64,000 nucleotides of DNA, from positions 20,934 through 84,933 of the forward strand of contig NZ_LMMA01000009.1 of the NCBI RefSeq assembly GCF_001422725.1, written 5' to 3'. The stretch comes from Flavobacterium sp. Leaf82 (lineage in GTDB: Bacteria; Bacteroidota; Bacteroidia; Flavobacteriales; Flavobacteriaceae). Under the pieces are notes generated by a model. It was not told the DNA's origin. It saw nothing but the letters and a program-made list of their open reading frames with translations, and made no database searches. Below, one piece after another: positions 8,061 to 16,928 of the stretch; position 1 is the first letter of the stretch; the number at the start of each line of letters is the position of its first letter. Position numbers and translations under genes: made by a program.

Positions 8061-9446
8061 TTAACCATTTGAAAGTAAATTTTGGATTAATTTTTTTGTC
8101 AGGTAATGAAAGCGGATATAAAGAAAAATTGCTGCAGAAGTTAATCCTGCCAAAAGTCCTATCCAAACTCCTTGCGCTTTTAATTCCGTATATTCGGCTA
8201 AATAGTACGAAATTGGAAATCCAATTACCCAATACGCCACAAATGTAATATACATAGGAACTTTTACATCTTGTAATCCTCTCAAAGCACCAAGAACAAC
8301 CACTTGAATTCCGTCAGAAATTTGGAAAACTGCCGCTATTAAAAGCAATTTTGATGCGATACTTATAACTTCGCTATTATCAAGAATCTGTCCGCTATTC
8401 TCCATATTTAAAAAGATATGAGGCAGGAAATTATGAAAAGCGACAAACAGAATTGCGAAAACAGTTTCTATTATAATGGCTAATAAAAATATAGAACGTG
8501 CCACTACAATTAAGTTTTTAAAATCCTGCAAACCTCTCTGATTACTTACTCTAATCATCGAAGTGACACTTAATCCCATCGCAAACATAAAAGTAAGTGA
8601 GGCCAAACTCAAAGCAATTTGATTTGCTGCCTGGCTTGTTTTACCAATATTACCACAAAGCCAGATAGATGCTGTAAACAAAACGACTTCGAAAAGCATT
8701 TGCATTGCTGATGGAAATCCTATACTTATAATCTTTTTTATAGTTTCTTTTTTAATCTCATCAAAACTGAAGTTTTTAAAGAAGCGTTTTAAATCATCTC
8801 TTCTGGACAACATAATATGCATGAACATTACCAGGAATATTCTGGAAATAACGGTTCCCAATGCTGCACCGATAATTCCCATTTTAGGAAAAATCCAGAT
8901 TCCGTATATCAACATGTAGTTTATACCAACATGCAGTACATTTGCCATAATCATGGCGTACATAGAATATTTTGTAAGCGATAATCCGTCAGCAAATTGT
9001 TTGTATCCCTGATACATAATTAAAGGAATCAAAGAGAAAGCCACCCAATCAAGATATGGTTTTGCAAGTGCAATTACGTCTGCTGGTTGTTGCAGTAGTT
9101 CCATTATTGGTTTTGCCAGAACAATTACACCAAAAAGTACTAATCCTAAAACGGTACACAAAAACAGACCATGATGAAATGCTGAACGAATTTTGCTGTC
9201 ATTTTTTTCTGCATCGCCTTCTGCAACAATTGGAGTAATTGCTGTAGAAAAACCAATACCTAATGACATTGCTATAAAAATCATGCTATTTCCAAGTGAA
9301 ACTGCGGCAAGTTCTGTGCTTCCTAATTTACCTACCATTATATTATCTACAATACCTATTAAGGTATGTCCAACCATTCCTAATATAATAGGATATGCTA
9401 ATCTTAAATTATATGAAAACTCCTTTGTATACTGCTTAAAATTCAA
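8061..9446 (-). CDS. MATE family multidrug/sodium antiporter (NorM-like)
   Basis: This is a 12-helix inner-membrane exporter of the MATE family (PF01554), with the duplicated six-helix halves and typical segments such as LAYPIILGMVGHTLIG and VDNIMVGKLGSTELAAVSLGN. I place the start at a TTG at 9446 (LNFKQYTKEFSYN...). A longer frame opens at a TTG at 9470, but that codon lies inside a TATCTTTG promoter box and so is probably not translated. From TTG 9446 the product is 461 residues, in line with homologues that begin directly before YTKEF. Substrates are likely cationic drugs exchanged for Na+ or H+, but they cannot be read from sequence. Confidence 0.88.
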   Translation of the reverse strand: MNFKQYTKEFSYNLRLAYPIILGMVGHTLIGIVDNIMVGKLGSTELAAVSLGNSMIFIAMSLGIGFSTAITPIVAEGDAEKNDSKIRSAFHHGLFLCTVLGLVLFGVIVLAKPIMELLQQPADVIALAKPYLDWVAFSLIPLIMYQGYKQFADGLSLTKYSMYAMIMANVLHVGINYMLIYGIWIFPKMGIIGAALGTVISRIFLVMFMHIMLSRRDDLKRFFKNFSFDEIKKETIKKIISIGFPSAMQMLFEVVLFTASIWLCGNIGKTSQAANQIALSLASLTFMFAMGLSVTSMIRVSNQRGLQDFKNLIVVARSIFLLAIIIETVFAILFVAFHNFLPHIFLNMENSGQILDNSEVISIASKLLLIAAVFQISDGIQVVVLGALRGLQDVKVPMYITFVAYWVIGFPISYYLAEYTELKAQGVWIGLLAGLTSAAIFLYIRFHYLTKKLIQNLLSNG

Positions 9447-9467
9447 TTGTATGCTTTTTTTAGTGGG

Positions 9468-9475
9468 CAAAGATA
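9468..9475 (-). promoter_or_regulatory. -7 box (TATCTTTG) for the MATE gene
   Basis: Read on the minus strand, this is TATCTTTG, a perfect TAnnTTTG. It overlaps the TTG at 9470 that an automated start call could pick. Transcription would therefore begin near 9462, and the usable start is the TTG at 9446. Confidence 0.55.
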
Positions 9476-9637
9476 ATCAGAAGCTTTGAATTCTATCGTA
9501 TTATTAAAAACATAAGCAAACATTAAGATGATTTTCCATTAAGACTAATATTATATAACAATTTTTTAAAATTATATAACAAAGCCCTTGCGCCTTGAAA
9601 GTATTTTTACATTATTAAAAATTCAAAAAAAATTGTC

Positions 9638-10156
9638 ATGAGAAAATTAAAAATGTTATGCCTAGCTGCTTTCGCTTTATTATACGCCAATACTACTTTC
9701 GCTCAAGACAGTGAAGTTAAAAATTACGATCAGGGTTTTAGATTAGGTTTTGGATTAAACGGAGGTCTTCCAACTGATAATGCTTACGACTGGTCTTTAG
9801 GAGGCGATGTGCGTTTGCAATATGATTTAACAAAAAGAACATCATTAACGCTTACAACTGGTTTTACCAATTTGTTTATGGGAGATGATGAGAATGGAGT
9901 TGAAGTAAAAGATCTTGGATTTATTCCTGCAAAAGCTGGTTTTAAAGCTTTTATTTGGGAAGATCAATTCTACGTTTTAGGAGAAGTTGGTGCTGGTTTT
10001 GCTGTTACAAACGGTTACGATCAGACTACTTTTTTATGGGCTCCGGGAATTGGATATGCCAACAAATACATTGACATTAGTGTCCGTTATGAGGACTATA
10101 ACAAATTCAAAACCAACCAAGTGGCTTTACGTTTAGCTTACGGTTTTGACTTATAA
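9638..10156 (+). CDS. Outer membrane beta-barrel protein
   Basis: This 172-residue protein has a clear signal peptide (first ~22 residues, ending TTFAQ). Alternating hydrophobic strands follow, separated by turns rich in Gly, Asp and Asn (FRLGFGLNGGLP, GDVRLQYDLTKRTSLTLTTGFTN, ISVRYEDYNKF). It ends with ALRLAYGFDL, a terminal strand closing close to the C-terminus, as expected for BAM-inserted barrels. Size and strand count suggest a small 8-stranded porin-like barrel (PF13568-like). No ligand is evident. It is a single-gene unit with a strong terminator 37 nt downstream. The upstream region carries a direct repeat, attatataacaa, near 9549 and 9572. Confidence 0.8.
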   Translation: MRKLKMLCLAAFALLYANTTFAQDSEVKNYDQGFRLGFGLNGGLPTDNAYDWSLGGDVRLQYDLTKRTSLTLTTGFTNLFMGDDENGVEVKDLGFIPAKAGFKAFIWEDQFYVLGEVGAGFAVTNGYDQTTFLWAPGIGYANKYIDISVRYEDYNKFKTNQVALRLAYGFDL

Positions 10157-10192
10157 AAGAAAAGGTTTATTTTATTTTTTTGTTTTTGGTAT

Positions 10193-10224
10193 AAACCCGA
10201 GGGATCGCATAGTCCCTCGGGTTT
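10193..10224 (+). terminator. Rho-independent terminator after the barrel gene
   Basis: Perfect 12-bp stem aaacccgaggga/tccctcgggttt followed by a short T-run; it lies 37 nt after the stop codon at 10156. Confidence 0.85.
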
Positions 10225-10271
10225 TGTAATTTATATAAGTGATGAAATAATCTATTAATCTTTGAGAAAAA

Positions 10272-10350
10272 AATTTAACCGCAAAGACGCAAAGTTTTTT
10301 TCGCAAAGTTCGCAAAGTTTTTAAATGTTGGAAGAAGGCAAAGTTCGCTA
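10272..10350. repeat. Solo arm of the ccgcaaag repeat family
   Basis: A stretch of degenerate direct repeats on ccgcaaagacgcaaag and cgcaaagttcgcaaag, related to the arms in the tRNA-Trp/hisS spacer (34017-34758). The partner arm is missing here. From about 10385 to 10450 a pyrimidine-only tract of tctattctctttc-like units follows and runs into the stop codon of the next gene. Confidence 0.6.
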
Positions 10351-10444
10351 AGCTGCGTGCTTAAATTTCAATTTCGTAAATCTAACATCTATTCTCTTTC
10401 TTCTTTGTTCTATTCTCTTTCCTCTATTCTCTTGCTTCTTTTTT

Positions 10445-12220
10445 CTATTCTCTCAAATACTTTTTATCCGTCAACGTTTTCATAAAGGCAATTAGTTGTT
10501 TTTTTTCCTGATCTGTTAAATTCAGTTTGTCTTCCGGTAAAGTTTGGTTTGGGAGATTAAATCCCAGGCCTAATCCTCCGCCTTCATTATAGAAATCGAT
10601 TACCTCTTCCAGCGTTTTATAAACTCCGTTATGCATATAAGGAGCTGTAAGTTCAATGTTTCTGATCGTTGGTGTTTTAAATGAATACTTATGAATAGCG
10701 GCTTGCGTAATCACAAACTTGCCCAAATCACCGTCGAGTTTTTTATTTTTATTGGGAACGCCTAAAATCTCACTTTCAGAGCGGTTAAAATTTGGCGGAA
10801 CAGTTCCGTTTGTTAATGGGATAAAATGACAGGTTGCGCATTTAGCTTTTCCGGCAAATAAATTAAAGCCGGCCTTTTCATCTGGAGTAAATGTTGCTTT
10901 ATTTTGCATGTATTGATCAAACTTAGAATCGTATTGACTTAACGAACGAATGTAAGATGCCAAAGCATTTTTAATCCCAAATTCGTTTATTTCTCCTTTT
11001 GGAAAAGCTTTTGCAAACTCCTTAACGTATTCGTGATTTTTTTTAATTGCCAAAGCCGATTTCTCCAAAGATCCGTGCATTTCATTTTCATTACGAATAA
11101 CTGCAATTGCCTGATCTTCGAGATAACTCACTCGGGAATCTGCAAAAAACACACGCTGAAAAGCAATATTAGTAAGCGTTGGTGTATTACGCTGAATCAT
11201 CGATTTTCCGTCTAATGCAACCGCTCTTTCTAAACCATCTGTAAAAGCTTTATCTACATGATGACAAGAAGCGCACGAACGTGTATTGTTTCCGGATAAA
11301 ACAGGATCATTGAATAACTTTTTACCCAAAGCAATTTTTTCAGGTGTTGTTTTATAATCCGGAAAACCAGAGAATGCTTCAGCATCAAAAGCAGCCGCAT
11401 CGAATAACGTTTGTGCAGTTACTTTTAGACCTCTTTGTTCTTTCAGTAACGGAATTCCTAATTCAGTTTGTGATTTAAAAAGCCCTTTACTTAACGGATT
11501 TAAAACTTCTTTTATAAAATAAGCACGATCAAAAGCATTAAAATTAGAATTTGTTTTTAGATATTTTTTCCCTTTTTCCAGAATATCGAGTACGGCTTTT
11601 GAGTTCGAAACCGATTCATTTTCTAAATAAACATTATAATATTTTTCAATAGTTTCTAAAGCTACTGAAGCTTCGGGAAGTGAATTTAAAATCACGGGCG
11701 AATCAAATCCTGTAATTCCTAAAGTTATAATTCTGTAAACCTCTAATCGCATGGCATCAAAAACGTGCGCATCCGTCAATTCTGTCGAATTAGAAACTTT
11801 TTCTAACCTGATTAAATTTGCTGATAAAATACCTAATTCCTGAAGTAATTCTTTTTTACTTTTCTTATTATATTCCGGAAAAATCAATTCTTCGATAACC
11901 TGAAATCCTTCTGGCGGAACGGTGACTTTGTCATTTTCTTCAAACTCTGGTATTGCGGGTCCGTTTATCGATTTAGAAACCTCAGGCAAATAATATTCAC
12001 TTATCATTTCGACCTTTTTATAGCTTTTATGCGCTTCGAGAAATTGTCGCTGAATTTGCGCTTCGGTAGAATCAGCTTGTACTGAATATTTAAGCTTAGC
12101 AACTTTTTCTATCAACAAAGTAATATCAGATTGAAAAATCTCATTTACTTCCTGATGTTTGCTTTTTTTCTGACAAGCAGCAAATGCTATCAAGAATAAC
12201 AAACAATATATTTTTTTCAT
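10445..12220 (-). CDS. Imelysin-like / di-haem cytochrome c peroxidase fusion lipoprotein
   Basis: This 591-residue product is probably a lipoprotein, with a lipobox ending at C16 (FAAC). Residues ~25-240 are helical and resemble imelysin/insulin-cleaving iron-regulated proteins (KSYKKVEMISEYYLPEVS, VPPEGFQVIEELIFPEY). Residues ~265-590 form a di-haem peroxidase of the MauG/CcpA type, with haem motifs C316-A-S-C319-H and C461-A-T-C464-H. CcpA-type enzymes reduce H2O2 in the periplasm with c-type cytochromes. The fusion suggests coupling of peroxide or metal handling at the cell envelope, which is inference. It follows the PhoX-like lipoprotein gene by 95 nt on the same strand. The C-terminal codons overlap a CT-rich degenerate repeat. 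Confidence 0.88.
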   Translation of the reverse strand: MKKIYCLLFLIAFAACQKKSKHQEVNEIFQSDITLLIEKVAKLKYSVQADSTEAQIQRQFLEAHKSYKKVEMISEYYLPEVSKSINGPAIPEFEENDKVTVPPEGFQVIEELIFPEYNKKSKKELLQELGILSANLIRLEKVSNSTELTDAHVFDAMRLEVYRIITLGITGFDSPVILNSLPEASVALETIEKYYNVYLENESVSNSKAVLDILEKGKKYLKTNSNFNAFDRAYFIKEVLNPLSKGLFKSQTELGIPLLKEQRGLKVTAQTLFDAAAFDAEAFSGFPDYKTTPEKIALGKKLFNDPVLSGNNTRSCASCHHVDKAFTDGLERAVALDGKSMIQRNTPTLTNIAFQRVFFADSRVSYLEDQAIAVIRNENEMHGSLEKSALAIKKNHEYVKEFAKAFPKGEINEFGIKNALASYIRSLSQYDSKFDQYMQNKATFTPDEKAGFNLFAGKAKCATCHFIPLTNGTVPPNFNRSESEILGVPNKNKKLDGDLGKFVITQAAIHKYSFKTPTIRNIELTAPYMHNGVYKTLEEVIDFYNEGGGLGLGFNLPNQTLPEDKLNLTDQEKKQLIAFMKTLTDKKYLRE

Positions 12221-12315
12221 GATCTAATAACAATTAAGAGAGGAATATTCAGAAAAACAGAAACCACTACTTCAAATAGAAATAGTGGAGAACTGTTTTG
12301 TAATGACTTAAAAAT

Positions 12316-13767
12316 TTATCTCGCTAAACCTTTAATTACTACGATTTGACTTGCTTGATTTTCTACAGGACGTTTTGTTCCTCCGTCAGGACTTAAGTAT
12401 TTTTCTCCAGTCCAGGTATGTGGCTGAACGCTTAACATGAAAGTATCCGGAATACCTAATTGGTCAGATACATCGATCAAAGCACCATATTCCCAATCTC
12501 CAAATTTAGAAGTTCCGCCTACGTTATATTTCGCAGCATCTGTCGCTGTACGACGGTGATCTAATTCTACAACAACTTTCAAAGCTTTAGTCGCAATATT
12601 GTATTGATAGATATAAGCATCGTGAGTTTCGTCTCCGTATCCGTTAGCGTCTTCCTGAACGTAAACATAGTTTTTAGTTACACAAATATTATCCGGATTC
12701 TGGAATTTCCCTGCAATTCCAGAACGGTTATCTCCGTCAAGAATAACTTCAAGAGTTCCTTTTAATGGATCAGCAGCATCAAGATTTAATTTGTAAACTC
12801 TACCATATTTAGTTCTTGAACCATCTGCATTTATTCCTGTTGTAGCTTGCCCGGTTACATTAAAATACAATTCACGATCAGCAGTGTCACCACCTTTACG
12901 GTAATCTAAATCTTCTACACGACCAAATTTAATGGCTTTTAAAGTATTTACAGCTGCATTAATTTGTGCACCGGTAAGTGTTGTATGATTATCAATTTTC
13001 ACAAAAGAAACAGGATATGTTTTACTAACTTCCATATCTTTTTCTCTTTGGTTATCATCGTTTCTTTTTAGCATGTATAAAGAACCTCCGGTTAAATCAC
13101 CCACAGTATTAGATACATACATAAAAACCTGACCTCCGTAAGTTCCGGAATCATCATCACCAATAACAACAACTGTTTTTCCTTTGTAGGCTGAAGATCG
13201 TAGTGGCAAAGCATTCTCAGCACTTAAACGACCAAAACCTGCTAATTCTTTAGATACAGATGCGCTTCCTGCACTTGCGTAAGGATCTAAAGCATGTGTA
13301 CGGGATTCTTCTCCAGATTCTCCACATGTTAAATAAACCGGTCCAAAACCATGCTCTTCTTGTGTAGCCATAGTTGCACCGCATAATCTCCAGGTTCCTC
13401 CATTAGAGTTTAACAAATATTCTCCTTTAGTAGGTTTAAATGTTTTGTCAAGCGTAATTCTCGAAACCGCAAAATTGTCTTCGTTATTTACTAAAAATGT
13501 AAAAGTTCCGTCAGTGTTTTTTAATAAACCTGAACCGTCAGCAGAACCACCAAAAACAAATTTAGGACTGTCCGCAAAAACATCATCTGAACTAAAAAGA
13601 GAATAAATTTTTAAACTTTCAAAACCTGTTTGCGCTTTCAATAAACTTGGCGTTACAGATTGATCTTTTAATACAACACTTGTTGGTTCAGTTTCGTCTT
13701 TAGAATCGTTATTACATGATGTAAGTAACGAACCTAGAATAAGTAGAGGTAAAATAATTCGTTTCAT
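12316..13767 (-). CDS. PhoX-like (DUF839) lipoprotein
   Basis: This 483-residue lipoprotein has a lipobox ending at C18 (LLTSC). The body looks like a beta-propeller of the PhoX/DUF839 type: EEHGFGPVYLTCGESGEESR, TVVVIGDDDSGTYGGQVFMYV, RVEDLDYRKGGDTADRELYF and KFQNPDNICV match the acidic, calcium-lined motifs of that group. PhoX enzymes are Ca/Fe-dependent alkaline phosphatases. Some catalytic Arg/Glu positions cannot be confirmed by eye, so phosphatase activity is uncertain. It lies upstream of the peroxidase fusion (95 nt), and both are predicted surface or periplasmic lipoproteins that may be co-expressed. A beta-propeller structural role is the alternative. Confidence 0.7.
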   Translation of the reverse strand: MKRIILPLLILGSLLTSCNNDSKDETEPTSVVLKDQSVTPSLLKAQTGFESLKIYSLFSSDDVFADSPKFVFGGSADGSGLLKNTDGTFTFLVNNEDNFAVSRITLDKTFKPTKGEYLLNSNGGTWRLCGATMATQEEHGFGPVYLTCGESGEESRTHALDPYASAGSASVSKELAGFGRLSAENALPLRSSAYKGKTVVVIGDDDSGTYGGQVFMYVSNTVGDLTGGSLYMLKRNDDNQREKDMEVSKTYPVSFVKIDNHTTLTGAQINAAVNTLKAIKFGRVEDLDYRKGGDTADRELYFNVTGQATTGINADGSRTKYGRVYKLNLDAADPLKGTLEVILDGDNRSGIAGKFQNPDNICVTKNYVYVQEDANGYGDETHDAYIYQYNIATKALKVVVELDHRRTATDAAKYNVGGTSKFGDWEYGALIDVSDQLGIPDTFMLSVQPHTWTGEKYLSPDGGTKRPVENQASQIVVIKGLAR

Positions 13768-14138
13768 TTAGCTAAAAATTGGTTTCTATTTTTTTTACAA
13801 AGTAAATCCCTACTCTTTAAGTTAAAATATCTTGAATATTATTAAAAAAACAAGACTTTAACCACAACTGAATTATACGCACTTAAAAAATTAACATTAA
13901 ATTAGTAATATAAAATACTCATAAACTTGTAGTAACATAAAAGTAAAAAAAAGGGTATTATTTCTAAGATTCTTTTTTTAATTAAAATCCAATTTCAAAT
14001 CAACTCGAAAATCCACGAAATCTTAAGTTTTTCATTTAGAAAAGTAGTTCTTTTAATGGAGTCTTGTTTACATAATACTGAGTTGAAATAGAAATTTCTT
14101 AAAAATAATAATTTGAAATTCTTATTACCATATACACA
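13768..14138. other. Non-coding spacer, nothing recognised
   Basis: An AT-rich spacer upstream of the PhoX-like gene and downstream of ppk2. I see no ORF beyond a dozen codons, no convincing TAnnTTTG box at the right distance and no long inverted repeat before the terminator at 14139. Confidence 0.6.
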
Positions 14139-14171
14139 AAACCCGACAGGTTTTTAAAACCTGTCGGGTTT
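14139..14171 (-). terminator. Terminator after ppk2
   Basis: Perfect 16-bp hairpin aaacccgacaggtttt/aaaacctgtcgggttt with a single-base loop, 44 nt after the stop of the PPK2 gene on the minus strand. It is long enough to act in both directions. Confidence 0.75.
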
Positions 14172-14214
14172 GACTATAAAAATTATCTGATTTCTTAATT
14201 AATAAAATTCCTGA

Positions 14215-15093
14215 TTAACTCTTTTCTAATGTTTTTTTATACTGCTCAAAATTGTCTTTTATTTTTTGATCAAGTTCCGGTTCTTTAATATCAGTGTATT
14301 GTTTCATTTCTTCCCAAATAATTTTGGCTACTATATAACGTGCCATTTCTTTATCATCGGCAGGAACAATGTACCACGGCGCATGTTCTGTCGAAGTTTT
14401 GTTTATTGCTTCTTCATAATATTCCTGATATTCATCCCAATATTCACGCTCTTTTAAATCTCCGGGTGAAAATTTCCAATTGTGTTTTCCTTCTTCAAGT
14501 CGGCGTAACAAACGCTGACGTTGCTCTTCTTTACTCAAATGAAGATAGAATTTCATGACAATAGTTCCGTTTTCGGCAATATGACTTTCAAAATTATTGA
14601 TTTGCTCTATTCTTTTTTTCCAAAATTTAGGTTTAATATCTTCAACCGAATTAATTCCCGATAAATTCTCTGCCAAAATAAATTCAGGATGCACGCGGGT
14701 TACCAAAACATTCTCATAATGCGTACGATTAAAAATTGCAAACTTTCCTTTTTCTGGCAGCGCTATATAATGTCTCCACAAATAATCATGTTCCAGTTCA
14801 GCCGAATTCGGCGTTTTAAAACTATGCACTACTACTCCACGCGGATTAAATTCTTTAAAAACCTCCCTAATCAAACTATCCTTTCCCGAAGTATCCATTC
14901 CCTGAAGGCAAATTAAAACCGAGTATTTATTGTGCGCATACATCACATCCTGCAAATCGCTAAGTTTTGCCTGTACTTTATCCAGTTTTTCCTCTTTTTC
15001 GTCATCATCAGCTTTAACCTTCAACAAAGTCGGAATCTTTGATAATTTTATTTTATCTGTCACTTTAAAATCCTTCGGGTCTATCGATTTCAT
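14215..15093 (-). CDS. ppk2: Polyphosphate kinase 2 (PPK2), class III-like
   Basis: This 292-residue single-domain PPK2 (PF03976) transfers phosphate between inorganic polyphosphate and nucleotides. Walker A is G65-MDTSGKDS-73 and Walker B lies in FAIFNRTHYENVLVTRVHPE (118-137); the lid region is FYLHLSKEEQRQRLLRRLEE. The FNR-HYE-VLV-RVHPE pattern and the ~290-residue length fit class III enzymes, which can phosphorylate both AMP and ADP. The enzyme is cytosolic and would recharge nucleotide pools from polyphosphate. The gene is monocistronic, with its own terminator at 14139-14171. The divergent neighbour at 15221 is unrelated in sequence, and the short divergent spacer holds the palindrome-like ttccgataactatcggaa at 15136-15153. 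Confidence 0.92.
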   Translation of the reverse strand: MKSIDPKDFKVTDKIKLSKIPTLLKVKADDDEKEEKLDKVQAKLSDLQDVMYAHNKYSVLICLQGMDTSGKDSLIREVFKEFNPRGVVVHSFKTPNSAELEHDYLWRHYIALPEKGKFAIFNRTHYENVLVTRVHPEFILAENLSGINSVEDIKPKFWKKRIEQINNFESHIAENGTIVMKFYLHLSKEEQRQRLLRRLEEGKHNWKFSPGDLKEREYWDEYQEYYEEAINKTSTEHAPWYIVPADDKEMARYIVAKIIWEEMKQYTDIKEPELDQKIKDNFEQYKKTLEKS

Positions 15094-15135
15094 ATATCTT
15101 TATTTTTATATTTATAAATATACTAATTTTACGAA

Positions 15136-15153
15136 TTCCGATAACTATCGGAA
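15136..15153. repeat. Short palindromic element (ttccgat/atcggaa)
   Basis: ttccgataactatcggaa: 7-bp complementary arms around a 4-nt centre, in the divergent spacer between ppk2 and the 278-residue protein gene. It resembles the perfect palindrome at 34663-34682. Confidence 0.6.
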
Positions 15154-15220
15154 CTGCTATTCATTATAATACTTTTCATTGCTATAAGGGCTAAGCATTA
15201 TTATTCAATAAAAACATTTC

Positions 15221-16057
15221 ATGGAAAAATTCACATTAGAAATATTATTTCAAATTATAGGTATTGGTTCTGCATCAGGATTATTTTATAATAACGATGC
15301 TCTTTATATTATTGGCGATAACAGCGGATTTTTATACGAATATAACATACAGAATCAGCAATTAAACCAACACGCTTTAATTGATAATCCGTCGCAAAAT
15401 ATACCTAAAAACATAAAACCCGATTTTGAATCCATAACAAATCACAACGATACACTTTATGTTTTTGGTTCCGGTTCTACCGAAAACCGAAATAAAATGA
15501 TTGAGTTTGATCTTAAAAACAAAACTATCTTACAAAAAAATAATCTGGTTGATTTATACGGTTTAATGCAAAGCTTTGGCGAAATAAAACCGGAAGATTT
15601 CAATCTTGAAGGCGCTATTTTCGACGGTGAAAACTGGTATTTATTCAATCGCGGAAATGGAATTTCTAATAAAAACACCATTTTCACGATCCATGCAAAA
15701 AGTCTGGGCGAAGAATTTGCTTTGGTTGCAACCAATTATAAATTGCCAAAAATAAAAGGCGTTCGTTCTAGTTTTACCGATGCTATTTTAGTCGAAGACA
15801 AAATCTATTTCCTTTCTACTGCCGAAGACACAAAATCAACTTACGACGATGGCGATATCTTAGGAAGTTTCATTGGCCGAATTGATCTAAAAACTATGAA
15901 AATAGATTTTACTCAAAAAATTACCTCAACTAATAAGTTCGAAGGTTTGACTTTCTATAAAAAATCAAATGATAAAATTGAGTTCTTGCTTTGCGAGGAT
16001 AATGATACGGAGTTGCTGGAAACTAAGATTTTTAAGTTGAGTTTGCCGGTTAAGTAA
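15221..16057 (+). CDS. Beta-propeller-like cytosolic protein (278 aa), function unknown
   Basis: No named enzyme is recognised. The 278-residue protein has no signal peptide and consists of repeated beta-strand blocks with the pattern D/E-x-(hydrophobic)-Y-x-F/I-G-x-N (LYIIGDNSGFLYEY, TLYVFGSGSTENRNKMIEFDL, KIYFLSTAEDT). Recurrent FES, LEG and FEG motifs (DFESI, NLEGAIF, KFEGLTF) resemble esterase-like phytase or propeller families. It may bind or sense a ligand in the cytosol. It is divergently oriented from ppk2, 127 nt apart, and single-gene. The spacer downstream is filled by an inverted repeat. Confidence 0.6.
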   Translation: MEKFTLEILFQIIGIGSASGLFYNNDALYIIGDNSGFLYEYNIQNQQLNQHALIDNPSQNIPKNIKPDFESITNHNDTLYVFGSGSTENRNKMIEFDLKNKTILQKNNLVDLYGLMQSFGEIKPEDFNLEGAIFDGENWYLFNRGNGISNKNTIFTIHAKSLGEEFALVATNYKLPKIKGVRSSFTDAILVEDKIYFLSTAEDTKSTYDDGDILGSFIGRIDLKTMKIDFTQKITSTNKFEGLTFYKKSNDKIEFLLCEDNDTELLETKIFKLSLPVK

Positions 16058-16074
16058 AATTAAACACATTTTAT

Positions 16075-16166
16075 GTCATTGCGAGGAACAAAGCAACCAC
16101 ACTAACAAAAGCAAATTTGCTAGTCAAAAAAGTGCTAGATGAGATTGCTTCGTTCCTCGCAATGAC
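16075..16166. repeat. Inverted repeat, gcgaggaac family
   Basis: Arms 16075-16096 and 16145-16166 are 22 bp with one mismatch (core gtcattgcgaggaac). A second small hairpin (gaggcgcac/gtgcgtctc) follows near 16180-16202. The rest of the 332-nt spacer up to the sigma factor has no ORF. A right-arm relative occurs at 22231-22250. Confidence 0.85.
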
Positions 16167-16344
16167 TCCCACAATAACGTAGAGGCGCACAGCAGTGCGT
16201 CTCCCGCAAAGGATATGCTCAACCAAAGACACACTGCTGTACAGAATACATGTCTACAATGCATCTTTACCTGGAAAATTGTACCTTTAAATACATCAAT
16301 TAAAAAATAAACGCCTTTTTTAAACTTTTTTTAATCACCTTCCC

Positions 16345-16373
16345 AACCTTTTTGATTTTTCATCCCTCTTTAG
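16345..16373 (+). promoter_or_regulatory. Candidate ECF-type promoter (aaccttttt ... cctcttta)
   Basis: No TAnnTTTG box precedes the sigma factor. Instead aaccttttt at 16345-16353 is followed about 13 nt on by cctctttag, a layout I associate with autoregulated ECF operons of Bacteroidota. Inference only; spacing to the GTG start at 16390 is reasonable. Confidence 0.35.
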
Positions 16374-16389
16374 TATAAAGACAACAATT

Positions 16390-16926
16390 GTGATAAACGA
16401 AACGCTAATTTCTAACTGCAAAAAAATGAACCGCGACGCTCAGCGTCAGGTTTATGAGCATATGGCTCCAAAATTGTATCGCCTTTGCAAACGATACCTC
16501 AAAAAGGAAGAAGAAATAGAAGAAGCTATGGCTGACGCTTTCTATACCATATTTACAAAACTGGAACAATTAAAAGAAGTTCTGGCTTTTGAGGCTTGGG
16601 CGCGAAAAATAACAGTTAACCATTGTTTGGCAACAATTAAGAAACATACCAATTTCAACATGTATCTTGATGATGTCAAATTGCTTTCGCAACCTTTTAC
16701 AGAAGAAATTAACTCTTTAGAAGAAGAGGATTTACTGAATTTACTAAATCATATTCCAGACGGCTGCAAAACCGTTTTTAACCTTTTTGTTATTGAAGGT
16801 TTTGCACACAAAGAAATATCCGCAATGCTGAATATTTCTGAAGGCACATCAAAATCACAATTGAATGCCGCTAAAACAAAGCTAAAGGAATTAGTAAATA
16901 AATTGTATTACCAAAAAGCAAAATAG
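16390..16926 (+). CDS. ECF RNA polymerase sigma factor
   Basis: This 178-residue sigma-70 family protein has region 2 (MNRDAQRQVYEHMAPKLYRLCKRYLKKEEEIEEAMADAFYTIFTKLEQL) and region 4 (LLNLLNHIPDGCKTVFNLFVIEGFAHKEISAMLNISEGTSKSQL). The short linker with no region 3 is typical of ECF factors. The start is GTG at 16390; a later ATG would cut into region 2. The next gene begins 2 nt after its stop and encodes a single-helix membrane protein with a cytosolic N-terminus, so it is probably the cognate anti-sigma factor. The third gene, encoding a vWA protein, completes the unit. The factor would direct RNA polymerase to its own operon and perhaps envelope genes (inference). Confidence 0.92.
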   Translation: MINETLISNCKKMNRDAQRQVYEHMAPKLYRLCKRYLKKEEEIEEAMADAFYTIFTKLEQLKEVLAFEAWARKITVNHCLATIKKHTNFNMYLDDVKLLSQPFTEEINSLEEEDLLNLLNHIPDGCKTVFNLFVIEGFAHKEISAMLNISEGTSKSQLNAAKTKLKELVNKLYYQKAK

Positions 16927-16928
16927 TC

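Noticed and set aside
8041..8232. Second frame inside the end of the MATE gene
   Set aside because: A reading-frame shadow of the transporter, without independent signals.
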